The notes under the pieces were generated by a model that was not told the origin of the DNA, did not search any database, and worked only from the letters and a program-made list of their open reading frames with translations. A DNA stretch of 7,476 bases from Rhizobiaceae bacterium (GTDB taxonomy: Bacteria > Pseudomonadota > Alphaproteobacteria > Rhizobiales > Rhizobiaceae). Below are positions 1 through 5,556 of this stretch, piece after piece. The translations under genes were made by a program, and so were the position numbers. The stretch spans positions 1-7,476 of the forward strand of contig CAJYRE010000208.1 in NCBI GenBank assembly GCA_913776675.1. The letters are read 5' to 3'. The stretch's first letter is position 1, and every line of letters starts with the position of its first letter.

Positions 1-498
1 GCCCCGAAAAAGGGCCTGTTTGTGGAGACGTGGAAGGCTTTTATCAAGCTGAAGGAAGAGGGGCGGGCGCGTTCCATCGGCGTTTCAAACTTCTATCCCG
101 AGCATATCGAAAAAATCGTGGCTGAAACCGGTGTGACGCCAGTGATCAACCAGATCGAGCTTCACCCGGATTTTCAGCAGACAGCCGCCCGTGCCTTCCA
201 TGCGAAGCATAAGATTATCACCCAATCCTGGAGCCCGCTTGGGCAGGGCAAGCTGCTGAATCATTCCGTGATTGGCAAAATTGCCGCAAAACATGGTCGC
301 ACACCTGCGCAAGTGATCATTCGTTGGCATATTGAGAGCGGTCTGGTGGTGATTCCGAAATCTGTGACGCCATCGCGCATTCAGGAAAATTTCAAAGTGT
401 TCGATTTCAAACTGGATCAGGATGACATGGCAGAGCTTGCCAAGCTGGACAGTGCGGGTGCCCGGATTGGCCCGGACCCGATGACCGCCGCCTTTTGA
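1..498 (+). CDS. Aldo/keto reductase, C-terminal 165 residues (5' end outside window)
   Basis: NAD(P)H-dependent cytosolic oxidoreductase of the aldo/keto reductase superfamily, closest in feel to the 2,5-diketo-gluconate reductase (DkgA-like) branch. The frame is open from base 1, so the gene starts upstream; the internal GTG at 22 is not the start. Visible family signatures are the GVSNF motif (about residue 28), NQIELHP (about 48-54), the SWSPLG segment lining the cofactor site, and the IPKSVTPSRIQENF block near residue 118, whose Lys, Ser and Arg bind the NADPH 2'-phosphate. The catalytic Asp, Tyr, Lys and His lie in the missing N-terminal half. A family member is about 275 residues, so roughly 110 are missing. 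The gene converges on leuC across a shared terminator. The physiological substrate cannot be told from this part. Confidence 0.93.
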   Translation, partial: APKKGLFVETWKAFIKLKEEGRARSIGVSNFYPEHIEKIVAETGVTPVINQIELHPDFQQTAARAFHAKHKIITQSWSPLGQGKLLNHSVIGKIAAKHGRTPAQVIIRWHIESGLVVIPKSVTPSRIQENFKVFDFKLDQDDMAELAKLDSAGARIGPDPMTAAF

Positions 499-530
499 TT
501 TCACGTGAATCATTCTTGGTTAAGAAATGA

Positions 531-556
531 AAAAGGCGGCCCGAGAGCCGCCTTTT
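531..556. terminator. Bidirectional Rho-independent terminator
   Basis: Perfect 10-bp inverted repeat, AAAAGGCGGC (531-540) and GCCGCCTTTT (547-556), with a 6-base CCGAGA loop. The GC-rich core is flanked by an A run on one side and a T run on the other, so it reads as an intrinsic terminator on both strands. It sits between the convergent aldo/keto reductase (stop at 496-498) and leuC (stop at 582-584), as expected for a shared terminator. Confidence 0.88.
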
Positions 557-581
557 CTATGTTTGCCTATGAATAACTGTC

Positions 582-1991
582 TTACTTCCAGGTGCGGATG
601 TCCACAAAGTGACCAGCAACAGCGGCAGCCGCCGCCATGGCAGGCGATACCAGATGGGTACGGCCCTTGAAGCCCTGACGGCCTTCAAAATTGCGGTTCG
701 AGGTGGATGCGCAACGCTCTTCCGGCTTCAGGCGGTCGTCGTTCATGGCAAGGCACATGGAACAGCCGGGTTCGCGCCATTCACAGCCCGCTTCGATAAA
801 GATCTTGTCCAGACCTTCCGCTTCCGCCTGTTCCTTCACCAGACCGGAGCCGGGAACAACCATGGCCGACACGGTGGACGCCACTTTCTTGTCCTTCAGC
901 ACAGCCGCCGCTGCCCGCAGGTCTTCGATGCGGCCGTTGGTGCAGGAACCGATGAACACGCGATCAATCTTGATGTCGGTGATCTTGGTGCCTGGCTTCA
1001 GGCCCATATAATCCAGCGCGCGCCATTTGGAGGTGCGCTTGGTTTCATCGTCAATGTCATCAGGATTTGGCACAACGCCTTCGATCGAGATCACGTCTTC
1101 TGGCGAGGAACCCCAGGAGACGATCGGCGGCAGGTTGGCAGCATCCAGCACCACGGTGCGGTCGAAATGCGCGCCTTCGTCGGAGTGCAGGGTCTTCCAA
1201 TAGGCCATGGCGGCTTCGAGCTGCTCGCCCTTGGGTGCGCGCGGCTTGCCCTTGATATATTCAAAGGTCTTCTCGTCTGGTGCGATCAGGCCTGCGCGTG
1301 CGCCGCCTTCAATCGTCATGTTGCAGACGGTCATACGGCCTTCCATCGACAGAGCCTGAATGGCTTCGCCGGCAAACTCGATGACGTGGCCGGTGCCGCC
1401 TGCGGTGCCGATTTCGCCGATGATGGCAAGGATGATGTCCTTGGCGGTCACGCTTTCCGGCAGCTTGCCATCCACACGCACCAGCATGTTCTTGGCCTTC
1501 TTCTGGATCAGTGTCTGGGTAGCCAGAACGTGTTCCACTTCAGACGTGCCAATGCCGTGGGCCAGAGCGCCGAACGCGCCATGCGTGGAGGTATGGCTGT
1601 CGCCGCACACAATGGTCATGCCGGGCAGGGTAAAGCCCTGCTCAGGACCAACGATGTGAACGATGCCCTGACGCTTGTCTTTTTCCGAATAGTATTCCAC
1701 GCCGAAATCGGCAGCATTCTTGGCCAGAGCCTCAACCTGAATGCGGCTTTCTTCGTTCTTGATGCCTTCTGCACGGTCAGGCGTGGTTGGGACGTTATGG
1801 TCCACAACAGCCAGCGTGCGGGCAGGCGAATGCACCTTGCGGCCCGCCATGCGCAGACCTTCAAAGGCCTGTGGGCTCGTCACCTCATGCACAAGGTGAC
1901 GATCGATGTAGAGAAGACAGGTGCCGTCTTCCTGACGATCGACCAGATGGTCATCAAAAATCTTGTCGTAAAGGGTGCGAGGTGCGCTCAT
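582..1991 (-). CDS. leuC: 3-isopropylmalate dehydratase large subunit LeuC
   Basis: Large subunit of the cytosolic [4Fe-4S] hydro-lyase that isomerises 2-isopropylmalate to 3-isopropylmalate in leucine biosynthesis; it works with LeuD, which is not in this window. The 469-residue length is normal for the family. The three cluster-ligand cysteines are present: C350 in GSCTNGR, and C410 and C413 in GCSMC. Other aconitase-family landmarks are VVDHNVPT (63-70), [13 protein letters not shown] (129-141), [12 protein letters not shown] (229-240) and the late [12 protein letters not shown] segment. The ATG at 1991 is fixed by an in-frame TGA three codons upstream; the ribosome binding site is weak (GGATG-like). 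Separation of leuC from leuD is usual in rhizobia. It is preceded by a long structured spacer, treated separately. Confidence 0.98.
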   Translation of the reverse strand: MSAPRTLYDKIFDDHLVDRQEDGTCLLYIDRHLVHEVTSPQAFEGLRMAGRKVHSPARTLAVVDHNVPTTPDRAEGIKNEESRIQVEALAKNAADFGVEYYSEKDKRQGIVHIVGPEQGFTLPGMTIVCGDSHTSTHGAFGALAHGIGTSEVEHVLATQTLIQKKAKNMLVRVDGKLPESVTAKDIILAIIGEIGTAGGTGHVIEFAGEAIQALSMEGRMTVCNMTIEGGARAGLIAPDEKTFEYIKGKPRAPKGEQLEAAMAYWKTLHSDEGAHFDRTVVLDAANLPPIVSWGSSPEDVISIEGVVPNPDDIDDETKRTSKWRALDYMGLKPGTKITDIKIDRVFIGSCTNGRIEDLRAAAAVLKDKKVASTVSAMVVPGSGLVKEQAEAEGLDKIFIEAGCEWREPGCSMCLAMNDDRLKPEERCASTSNRNFEGRQGFKGRTHLVSPAMAAAAAVAGHFVDIRTWK

Positions 1992-2048
1992 GGGGTGTCA
2001 TCCATCGATGGTTTTTTAAAAAGGGATTTCTGTCATTCGAGCTCGTCA

Positions 2049-2063
2049 GGTTCAGGTTGAACC
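2049..2063. repeat. Short perfect inverted repeat before leuC
   Basis: GGTTCA-GGT-TGAACC, 6-bp arms around a 3-base centre, about 58 bases upstream of the leuC ATG. It could be an operator half-site pair in DNA or a small hairpin in the leader RNA. No regulator is assigned. Confidence 0.35.
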
Positions 2064-2088
2064 AGGCGAACTCCGGATTCTTTTGTTT

Positions 2089-2137
2089 GAGTTTGTCTTT
2101 TGGGGGAAACCGGCCTCCACTTTTCCCGGACAAACTC
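2089..2137 (-). ncRNA. Long stem-loop in the leuC leader
   Basis: A perfect 9-bp inverted repeat GAGTTTGTC (2089-2097) and GACAAACTC (2129-2137) encloses a second 6-bp stem GGGAAA (2104-2109) and TTTCCC (2122-2127), with a 12-base loop and an asymmetric internal bulge. It lies about 100 bases before the leuC ATG and has no U tract after it, so it looks like a structured leader element rather than a terminator. Function unknown. Confidence 0.4.
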
Positions 2138-2163
2138 CAGATCACGGAAATGCGACCAGAAAA

Positions 2164-2209
2164 CAACAGCCGTCTTCACGGCATCCGCGCTTAAGCTCGA
2201 TGGCTGTTG
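2164..2209 (-). terminator. Weak candidate attenuator stem
   Basis: On the minus strand CAACAGCC (2209-2202) pairs perfectly over 8 bp with GGCTGTTG (2171-2164), which is immediately followed by TTTT. The 30-base loop contains its own small hairpin GCCGT-GAAG-ACGGC (2182-2169), which competes for part of the 3' arm. The U tract is short (four) and the loop long, so termination is only a possibility; it could simply be a regulatory stem. Confidence 0.25.
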
Positions 2210-2307
2210 AGCGCCCCGGAAATGCGCGCAAAAAAGCGTGCCGGCAGACGCTTGTGGTCCTGCAGCACGAAAATGTGAGGCGCGAGACATCCGAATTTCG
2301 ATCCCAT
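2191..2307 (-). CDS. Candidate 38-residue leader peptide ORF upstream of leuC
   Basis: Small ORF with ATG at 2307-2305 and TAA at 2193-2191, preceded by AGAAGG five bases before the start, a good Shine-Dalgarno match. The peptide begins MGSKFGCLAPHIF and ends ALNSHRA. It contains four leucines (residues 8, 15, 21, 33), spread out rather than in a tandem run, so it is not a textbook leucine attenuator peptide. Its ribosome binding site overlaps pairing segment 1, and its last codons contain pairing segment 2, so its translation would affect the folding of the leader. It ends 200 bases before leuC. I recognise no homologue. It could be spurious; a competing 108-codon TTG-initiated frame overlaps it. 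Confidence 0.35.
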   Translation of the reverse strand: MGSKFGCLAPHIFVLQDHKRLPARFFARISGALNSHRA

Positions 2308-2312
2308 AACAG

Positions 2313-2318
2313 CCTTCT
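2313..2318 (-). promoter_or_regulatory. Ribosome binding site of the 38-codon ORF
   Basis: AGAAGG on the minus strand, followed by CTGTT and then ATG. It overlaps the first base-pairing segment (2314-2308), so formation of the segment 1:2 helix would hide it. Confidence 0.35.
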
Positions 2319-2319
2319 A

Positions 2320-2349
2320 GCAGTTCAAACAGGAAACGGCAATTCAAAC
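2320..2349. repeat. Near-perfect direct repeat in the leuC leader
   Basis: Two 11-base copies, GCAGTTCAAAC (2320-2330) and GCAATTCAAAC (2339-2349), differ at one base and lie 19 bases apart, close to two helical turns. They lie just upstream of the 38-codon ORF, where a promoter could be. They may be tandem regulator half-sites, or chance. Confidence 0.3.
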
Positions 2350-2434
2350 CTTTCCGCAAGCGCCTGCTGGTTTTCAGAGATTTTGCTCACTCAACTTCCT
2401 GCACAAAGCAGCAAGTTCTCCGGGTTTGTGATCA

Positions 2435-3259
2435 TCATTGGTTTTGATAATCCTTTGCCCGCATTGCTTTTTCAATTCGTCGTAAAACCAATGACAGGCC
2501 GATGGTGAGGATCAAATAGATGTATGCAACAATGGAATAGGTTTCAAAAAATCGGAAACTGCCGGACGCATAAATTTTCCCTGCCTGACTGATGTCGGCA
2601 ACACCCAGCACCGACACCAGTGAGCTATCCTTGACCATGGCGACAAAATCATTCGACAGCGGTGGGAAAATTACCTTGATGGCCTGCGGCAGCACCACAA
2701 GGCGAAAACGTTGGCTGCGGGAGAGGCCAAGGGATTTTGCCGCCTCGATCTGCCCCTTGTCGATGGATTGAATGCCGGCGCGGAAAATCTCGGCAATAAA
2801 GGCGGAATAGCCAATCATCAGGGCAATAATCGCCCGCCACATCAACGAGACATCGCGCACCTGCAAAGGCTCGATCCAACCAGCCTGTACCAGAGATGCA
2901 GTGACACTGTTGTAGAGTGACACGAAACCTGGTGCCCCCACGAAGGCAATGTAAAACAGCAGAACCAGCACCGGAATACCGCGGATAACCTCGATATAAA
3001 ACCGGGCAATCTGGCGTAAAACAATACTGTCGGCCATCCCAGCCAAGGCGATCAGCAGACCCAGAATGGAAGCCAGTGCAAAGCCTGTAACGGTGACGAA
3101 AATGGTCACACCAATACCGCGCGAGACGGTTTCAAACACCTGCGCATAGATATTGTTGACAGCAATGGTGATGGCCAGCCCCAGCGCGAGAACAGCAAGC
3201 GCCACCAGCCACCAGGGAAAATCATGTTTGCTGCCACTTGGCAGGGTTTGCAGGCCCAC
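2435..3259 (-). CDS. Polar amino acid ABC transporter permease (HisM/GlnP family)
   Basis: Inner-membrane permease of a polar amino acid ABC importer, 274 residues. Hydrophobic segments lie at about 15-38, 48-75, 93-112, 140-160, 190-200 and 240-260. The cytoplasmic EAA loop that docks the ATPase is clear: EAAKSLG at 172-178, followed by LVVLPQA ending near 193. The family phrase EVIRGIPVLVLLFY (90-103) is also present. The start is a GTG, the only plausible in-frame start after the TAA of the upstream solute-binding gene; the gap is 24 bases with a weak GGAT ribosome binding site, which suggests coupling to that gene. The N-terminus is somewhat extended before the first membrane segment. No ATPase gene follows: the next gene is leuC, more than 440 bases away. 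Confidence 0.94.
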   Translation of the reverse strand: MGLQTLPSGSKHDFPWWLVALAVLALGLAITIAVNNIYAQVFETVSRGIGVTIFVTVTGFALASILGLLIALAGMADSIVLRQIARFYIEVIRGIPVLVLLFYIAFVGAPGFVSLYNSVTASLVQAGWIEPLQVRDVSLMWRAIIALMIGYSAFIAEIFRAGIQSIDKGQIEAAKSLGLSRSQRFRLVVLPQAIKVIFPPLSNDFVAMVKDSSLVSVLGVADISQAGKIYASGSFRFFETYSIVAYIYLILTIGLSLVLRRIEKAMRAKDYQNQ

Positions 3260-3283
3260 TGGTTCTGATCCGATCTGCGGCGC

Positions 3284-4081
3284 TTACTGGCCCATTTTAT
3301 AGGTCACGAACCACTTCTGGCTCAGGGCGTCCAGTGTGCCATCGGCTTTCATCTCGGCAATCGCGGCATTGATGGGTTTCACCAGCGCCGAACCCTTGGG
3401 GAAAATGAAGCCGAAATCCTCGGCACCCAGCGGCTCACCAATGATTTTCAGGCCACCATTCGAGGCATCAACATAGCCTTTACCGGCGACGCTGTCGCTC
3501 AGCACCAGATCAACATCGCCCGCTTTCAGGGCCTGTACCGTGGCCCCAAAGGTTTCCATCAGTTTGATGCGCGGGTTCTGCTCATTGCCATCCAGCACTT
3601 CGTAAACAGCGGTGTAGAAGGGACTGGTACCGGGTTGTGCGCCAATCAAGCCTTTTTCAAAGGCCTTGAAGCTTTTGGCATCGGTAAAGCGGTTTTCATC
3701 GCCGCGCACCAGCATGACCTGTTGTGAACGCATATAGGGATCGGAGAAATCCACCTTTTGTTTGCGCTCTTCCTTGATGGTGATACCGGTCATGCCAATG
3801 TTGTACTGGCCATCGGATACGGCCTGAATCATCGCATCCCAGGATGTGTTCTGGTATTCCACCTTGAAGTTGAGGCGCTTGGCCATCTCGTTCATGGCAT
3901 CATATTCCCAGCCGACGGCCTGACCTGTACCTGGGTCCACAAATTGCAGGGGCGGATAGGCATTTTCTGTGACCACCACCACTTTCCTCCCGTTCAGATT
4001 GGGCAGGTTGGCTGCCAGAGAGCTGAAGGGGGCAAGCATCAGTGCGGAAAGACCGGCGAGAACAGCGCGGCGCAGGTACAT
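3284..4081 (-). CDS. Polar amino acid ABC transporter periplasmic solute-binding protein
   Basis: Periplasmic binding protein of solute-binding family 3, 265 residues, delivering substrate to the permease encoded just downstream. I chose the ATG at 4081 because AGGAGA lies seven bases upstream; a start ten codons earlier has no such site and would put charged residues before the signal peptide. The signal peptide spans about 1-23 (RR, hydrophobic core, cleavage near SLA-A). Family features are the opening strand [15 protein letters not shown] (33-47), [12 protein letters not shown] with R106 in the position that usually binds the substrate carboxylate, FSDPYM (112-117), and the second-lobe DLVLSD with D196 as probable amino-group contact. 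These point to an amino acid ligand; which one cannot be read. It probably has its own promoter. Confidence 0.94.
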   Translation of the reverse strand: MYLRRAVLAGLSALMLAPFSSLAANLPNLNGRKVVVVTENAYPPLQFVDPGTGQAVGWEYDAMNEMAKRLNFKVEYQNTSWDAMIQAVSDGQYNIGMTGITIKEERKQKVDFSDPYMRSQQVMLVRGDENRFTDAKSFKAFEKGLIGAQPGTSPFYTAVYEVLDGNEQNPRIKLMETFGATVQALKAGDVDLVLSDSVAGKGYVDASNGGLKIIGEPLGAEDFGFIFPKGSALVKPINAAIAEMKADGTLDALSQKWFVTYKMGQ

Positions 4082-4087
4082 GTGATT

Positions 4088-4093
4088 TCTCCT
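4088..4093 (-). promoter_or_regulatory. Ribosome binding site deciding the start of the solute-binding gene
   Basis: AGGAGA on the minus strand, six bases (AATCAC) before the ATG at 4081. It selects this start over an in-frame upstream start at 4111. Confidence 0.8.
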
Positions 4094-4111
4094 GAAATGT
4101 GGCAAGCGCAC

Positions 4112-4139
4112 ATTGTCACAAGTTGTCCTGCAAATTCAA
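4112..4139 (-). promoter_or_regulatory. Candidate promoter with operator-like repeat for the ABC pair
   Basis: TTGAAT (4139-4134) and GACAAT (4117-4112) are separated by 16 bases, each matching four of six consensus positions of a sigma-70-type promoter. Transcription would begin about 25 bases before the solute-binding gene. The spacer and -10 overlap three contiguous alternating 5-mers, TTGTC ACAAG TTGTC (4113-4127 on the plus strand), which contain two overlapping palindromes and could be a regulator site. No terminator is visible after copD, so read-through from the copper genes is also possible. Confidence 0.3.
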
Positions 4140-4163
4140 GGAATGAAAACCTCTTTTTACCAA

Positions 4164-5054
4164 TTACATCGAAACCGGAGCCATGGTTCCGAAGGTCGCT
4201 ACCAACCCAATCACGGCAATCGCCAGAGCAATCTCTATGGTGGTGCATGTTCGCAAAAGGCGAAGTGCCTGTGCGCGGTTTTGGGCCATACGGGGCACGA
4301 AGCCATAGCGATTGAGGCAGGCAATGGCCACCATGGCACCGACAAGGCTGATCTTGATCAGCAGAAGCCACTGAAACGGCACGCTCCTATCCAGCCAGAA
4401 TTGGCCGACAATCAAACGGCTGTTGATGATGCCGCTCACAAGGGTCACGGCGACGGCGGCATGACCCAGAGTGGAAAAGCGCATCAATGCCGCAATACTG
4501 TCGTGCCAATCGCTTGCCTGATCTTTTGTGCGAAGCAGCAGCAAAACCGGCACAAGTGCGCCCACCCATGCCCCTGCCGCCAGCAGATGAATGCTGTCAT
4601 TTATCTGATGCAGCAGGCCAAGGGTGCCGCCATTCATGGCGGCGTGACCACTGATGGATAGGCTGACCAGAAACAGGCCAGACAGCAGGGTTGTTGTGGC
4701 CACCCGGCGTTTGGGAAAAGCATGCCAGATCAGCAGCAGCAGGCAGGCAAGCACGGCCTGCACCATCAGCGCCAATCCGCTGCGGGTTTCTGTGATCAGT
4801 GCTGTGATCAGCGACAGATCCAGGGCATCGGGCCAGCCATTGCCTAAAATGGCCGCTTGTACGGCAAGCTTGCCAATGGCCGCCAAGCCCAGCAGCACAA
4901 CCGCCAATCGGAAAAGCAGGGTGAGGCGCAAACTCAGCCTGTAGGCCAAGGACCGAGTCGTGCCCTGCCACAGAAAACCATGCGCGCCCCACAGCAGCAG
5001 CGCGCATGTATCCACCAAAAAGCGGCAGATGATCAGGGTTTGATCCGGTGTCAC
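4164..5054 (-). CDS. copD: Copper resistance/uptake membrane protein CopD
   Basis: Polytopic inner-membrane protein of the CopD/PcoD/YcnJ-C-terminal family, thought to move copper between periplasmic CopC and the cytoplasm. It has 296 residues from the GTG at 5054, whose GTGA overlaps the copC stop, an arrangement typical of translational coupling. A longer in-frame start at 5117 would run inside copC and is unlikely. About eight hydrophobic segments are visible, near 6-30, 44-66, 90-110, 119-137, 153-175, 196-215, 228-247 and 272-292. Conserved candidate ligands are H25 in the first segment, H137 in SGHAAMNGG, H149 and H156 in LLHQINDSIHLLAAGAWVG, and H198 in LGHAAVA. The protein ends in GTMAPVSM. 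The family assignment is strong; the direction of copper movement in this organism is inference. Confidence 0.93.
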   Translation of the reverse strand: MTPDQTLIICRFLVDTCALLLWGAHGFLWQGTTRSLAYRLSLRLTLLFRLAVVLLGLAAIGKLAVQAAILGNGWPDALDLSLITALITETRSGLALMVQAVLACLLLLIWHAFPKRRVATTTLLSGLFLVSLSISGHAAMNGGTLGLLHQINDSIHLLAAGAWVGALVPVLLLLRTKDQASDWHDSIAALMRFSTLGHAAVAVTLVSGIINSRLIVGQFWLDRSVPFQWLLLIKISLVGAMVAIACLNRYGFVPRMAQNRAQALRLLRTCTTIEIALAIAVIGLVATFGTMAPVSM

Positions 5055-5422
5055 GGCTTGATGGTGAAGCTGGTGCTGCCGTTTGACTTGTGTCCGTCCA
5101 CGGAGAGAGCATGCCAATCCACCGTATAGGTGCCGGGCTTCAATGTGTCGGTTACAGGCACGGTCAGGGCTTTGCCATCCTTGCTCAATGTCGGCTCGCC
5201 TGTCTTGATCTTTTCCTTGGCTGGTCCGACAACCTCGATGCCGGAGAATTTCAGCTCCAGACCTTCGGTAAAGGTCAGATCAATTTCTTTGGGGGCCGTT
5301 GCAACGGTGGCCTTGTCCGCCGGCGTGGCGCTGGCCAGATGGGCGTGGGCAAACGCCTGACCGGAAAGCGCGAGGCTGGCGATAAAGCTCAAGCCTGTCA
5401 GGATGTTCAATGTCTTGCTCAT
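5051..5422 (-). CDS. copC: Periplasmic copper-binding protein CopC
   Basis: Small secreted beta-barrel protein that binds copper in the periplasm, 123 residues. The signal peptide is residues 1-25, with predicted cleavage AFA-H, giving a mature N-terminus HAHLASATPA, so the amino terminus and H26 can chelate Cu(II) as in known CopC proteins. The partner ligands are D109 and H111 in WHALSVDGHKSNG. The Met-rich loop that forms the Cu(I) site in the Pseudomonas and E. coli plasmid proteins is absent, so this is the form with only the Cu(II) site, which is common in bacteria and often linked to copper uptake. A strong AAGGAGA ribosome binding site precedes the ATG. The stop overlaps the copD start. 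A 134-base gap with palindromes separates it from the upstream SCO gene. Confidence 0.96.
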   Translation of the reverse strand: MSKTLNILTGLSFIASLALSGQAFAHAHLASATPADKATVATAPKEIDLTFTEGLELKFSGIEVVGPAKEKIKTGEPTLSKDGKALTVPVTDTLKPGTYTVDWHALSVDGHKSNGSTSFTIKP

Positions 5423-5427
5423 GTGTT

Positions 5428-5434
5428 TCTCCTT
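5428..5434 (-). promoter_or_regulatory. Strong ribosome binding site of copC
   Basis: AAGGAGA on the minus strand, five bases before the copC ATG. It is much stronger than the site of copD, which depends on the overlap with copC. Confidence 0.8.
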
Positions 5435-5441
5435 TTGAGTT

Positions 5442-5455
5442 ATGATTTAGATCAT
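5442..5455. promoter_or_regulatory. FNR/FixK-box-like palindrome upstream of copC
   Basis: ATGAT-TTAG-ATCAT, which keeps the TGAT-N4-ATCA core of the FNR/FixK/Dnr consensus TTGAT-N4-ATCAA but has A and T at the outer positions. Its centre is about 27 bases before the copC ATG, too near for activation of a promoter located between it and copC, so a bound regulator would more probably repress, or the match is fortuitous. Confidence 0.3.
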
Positions 5456-5483
5456 TTCATCTTAAAATTGAATCCATGAAATG
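5453..5483. repeat. Perfect 8-bp inverted repeat upstream of copC
   Basis: CATTTCAT (5453-5460) and ATGAAATG (5476-5483) are separated by an AT-rich 15-base spacer. The repeat overlaps the end of the FNR-box-like palindrome and lies where a copC promoter would be expected. The centre-to-centre distance of 23 bases is near two helical turns. It may be an operator for an unidentified copper or oxygen regulator. Confidence 0.4.
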
Positions 5484-5501
5484 TTCTTATCTTTTAGATG
5501 C

Positions 5502-5529
5502 CCCCGGGGGCGCGTCAGCGCCACCGGGG
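5502..5529 (-). terminator. Very strong GC hairpin after the SCO gene
   Basis: Twelve-base arms 5502-5513 and 5518-5529 pair with one mismatch around a 4-base loop (TGAC on the minus strand), 28 bases past the SCO stop. No U tract follows on the minus strand, so it is not a standard intrinsic terminator. It could slow read-through, protect the upstream mRNA from 3' exonucleases, or allow different expression of the SCO and copCD parts. Confidence 0.4.
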
Positions 5530-5556
5530 TTTGCGGGCCGGGTTTGTCGGACTGTT

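Larger units (their letters stand above)
1992..2434 (-). promoter_or_regulatory. Long structured leader region upstream of leuC
   Basis: A 443-base gap with no conventional gene between the ABC permease stop and the leuC start. Seen directly on the minus strand, in order: a direct repeat (2339-2349, 2320-2330); a ribosome binding site and 38-codon ORF (2307-2191); three complementary segments (2314-2308, 2209-2202, 2171-2164); a small GCCGT/ACGGC hairpin (2182-2169); a long stem-loop (2137-2089); and a short stem GGTTCA/TGAACC (2063-2049). I found no promoter good enough to place. The architecture suggests an RNA leader controlling leuC, but no known riboswitch or T-box signature is recognisable. 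The regulatory role is inference. Confidence 0.45.

Noticed and set aside
2002..2011. 10-base palindrome CCATCGATGG just before leuC
   Set aside because: It has no loop and is too close to the start codon to form a hairpin; with the flanking T/A run it may be chance, and no regulator is suggested.
609..2060. 483-codon open frame on the plus strand opposite leuC
   Set aside because: It lies entirely antisense to a clear LeuC, has no family resemblance and is a by-product of high-GC codon use in leuC.
2033..2359. 108-codon minus-strand frame in the leuC leader starting at TTG
   Set aside because: Its start codon is rare, the AGCAGG before it is too close, and the composition looks random; the shorter ATG frame at 2307 has a better ribosome binding site.
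2401..2433. CACAAA/TTTGTG inverted repeat after the permease stop as a terminator
   Set aside because: Six-base AT-rich arms, a long loop and no U tract make it too weak to call.
4082..4111. Ten-codon N-terminal extension of the solute-binding protein
   Set aside because: It would place the AGGAGA ribosome binding site inside the coding region and spoil the signal peptide; the start at 4081 fits better.
5055..5117. Longer copD start inside copC
   Set aside because: The extra residues are polar, out of keeping with the family N-terminus, and the GTG overlapping the copC stop explains the gene better.
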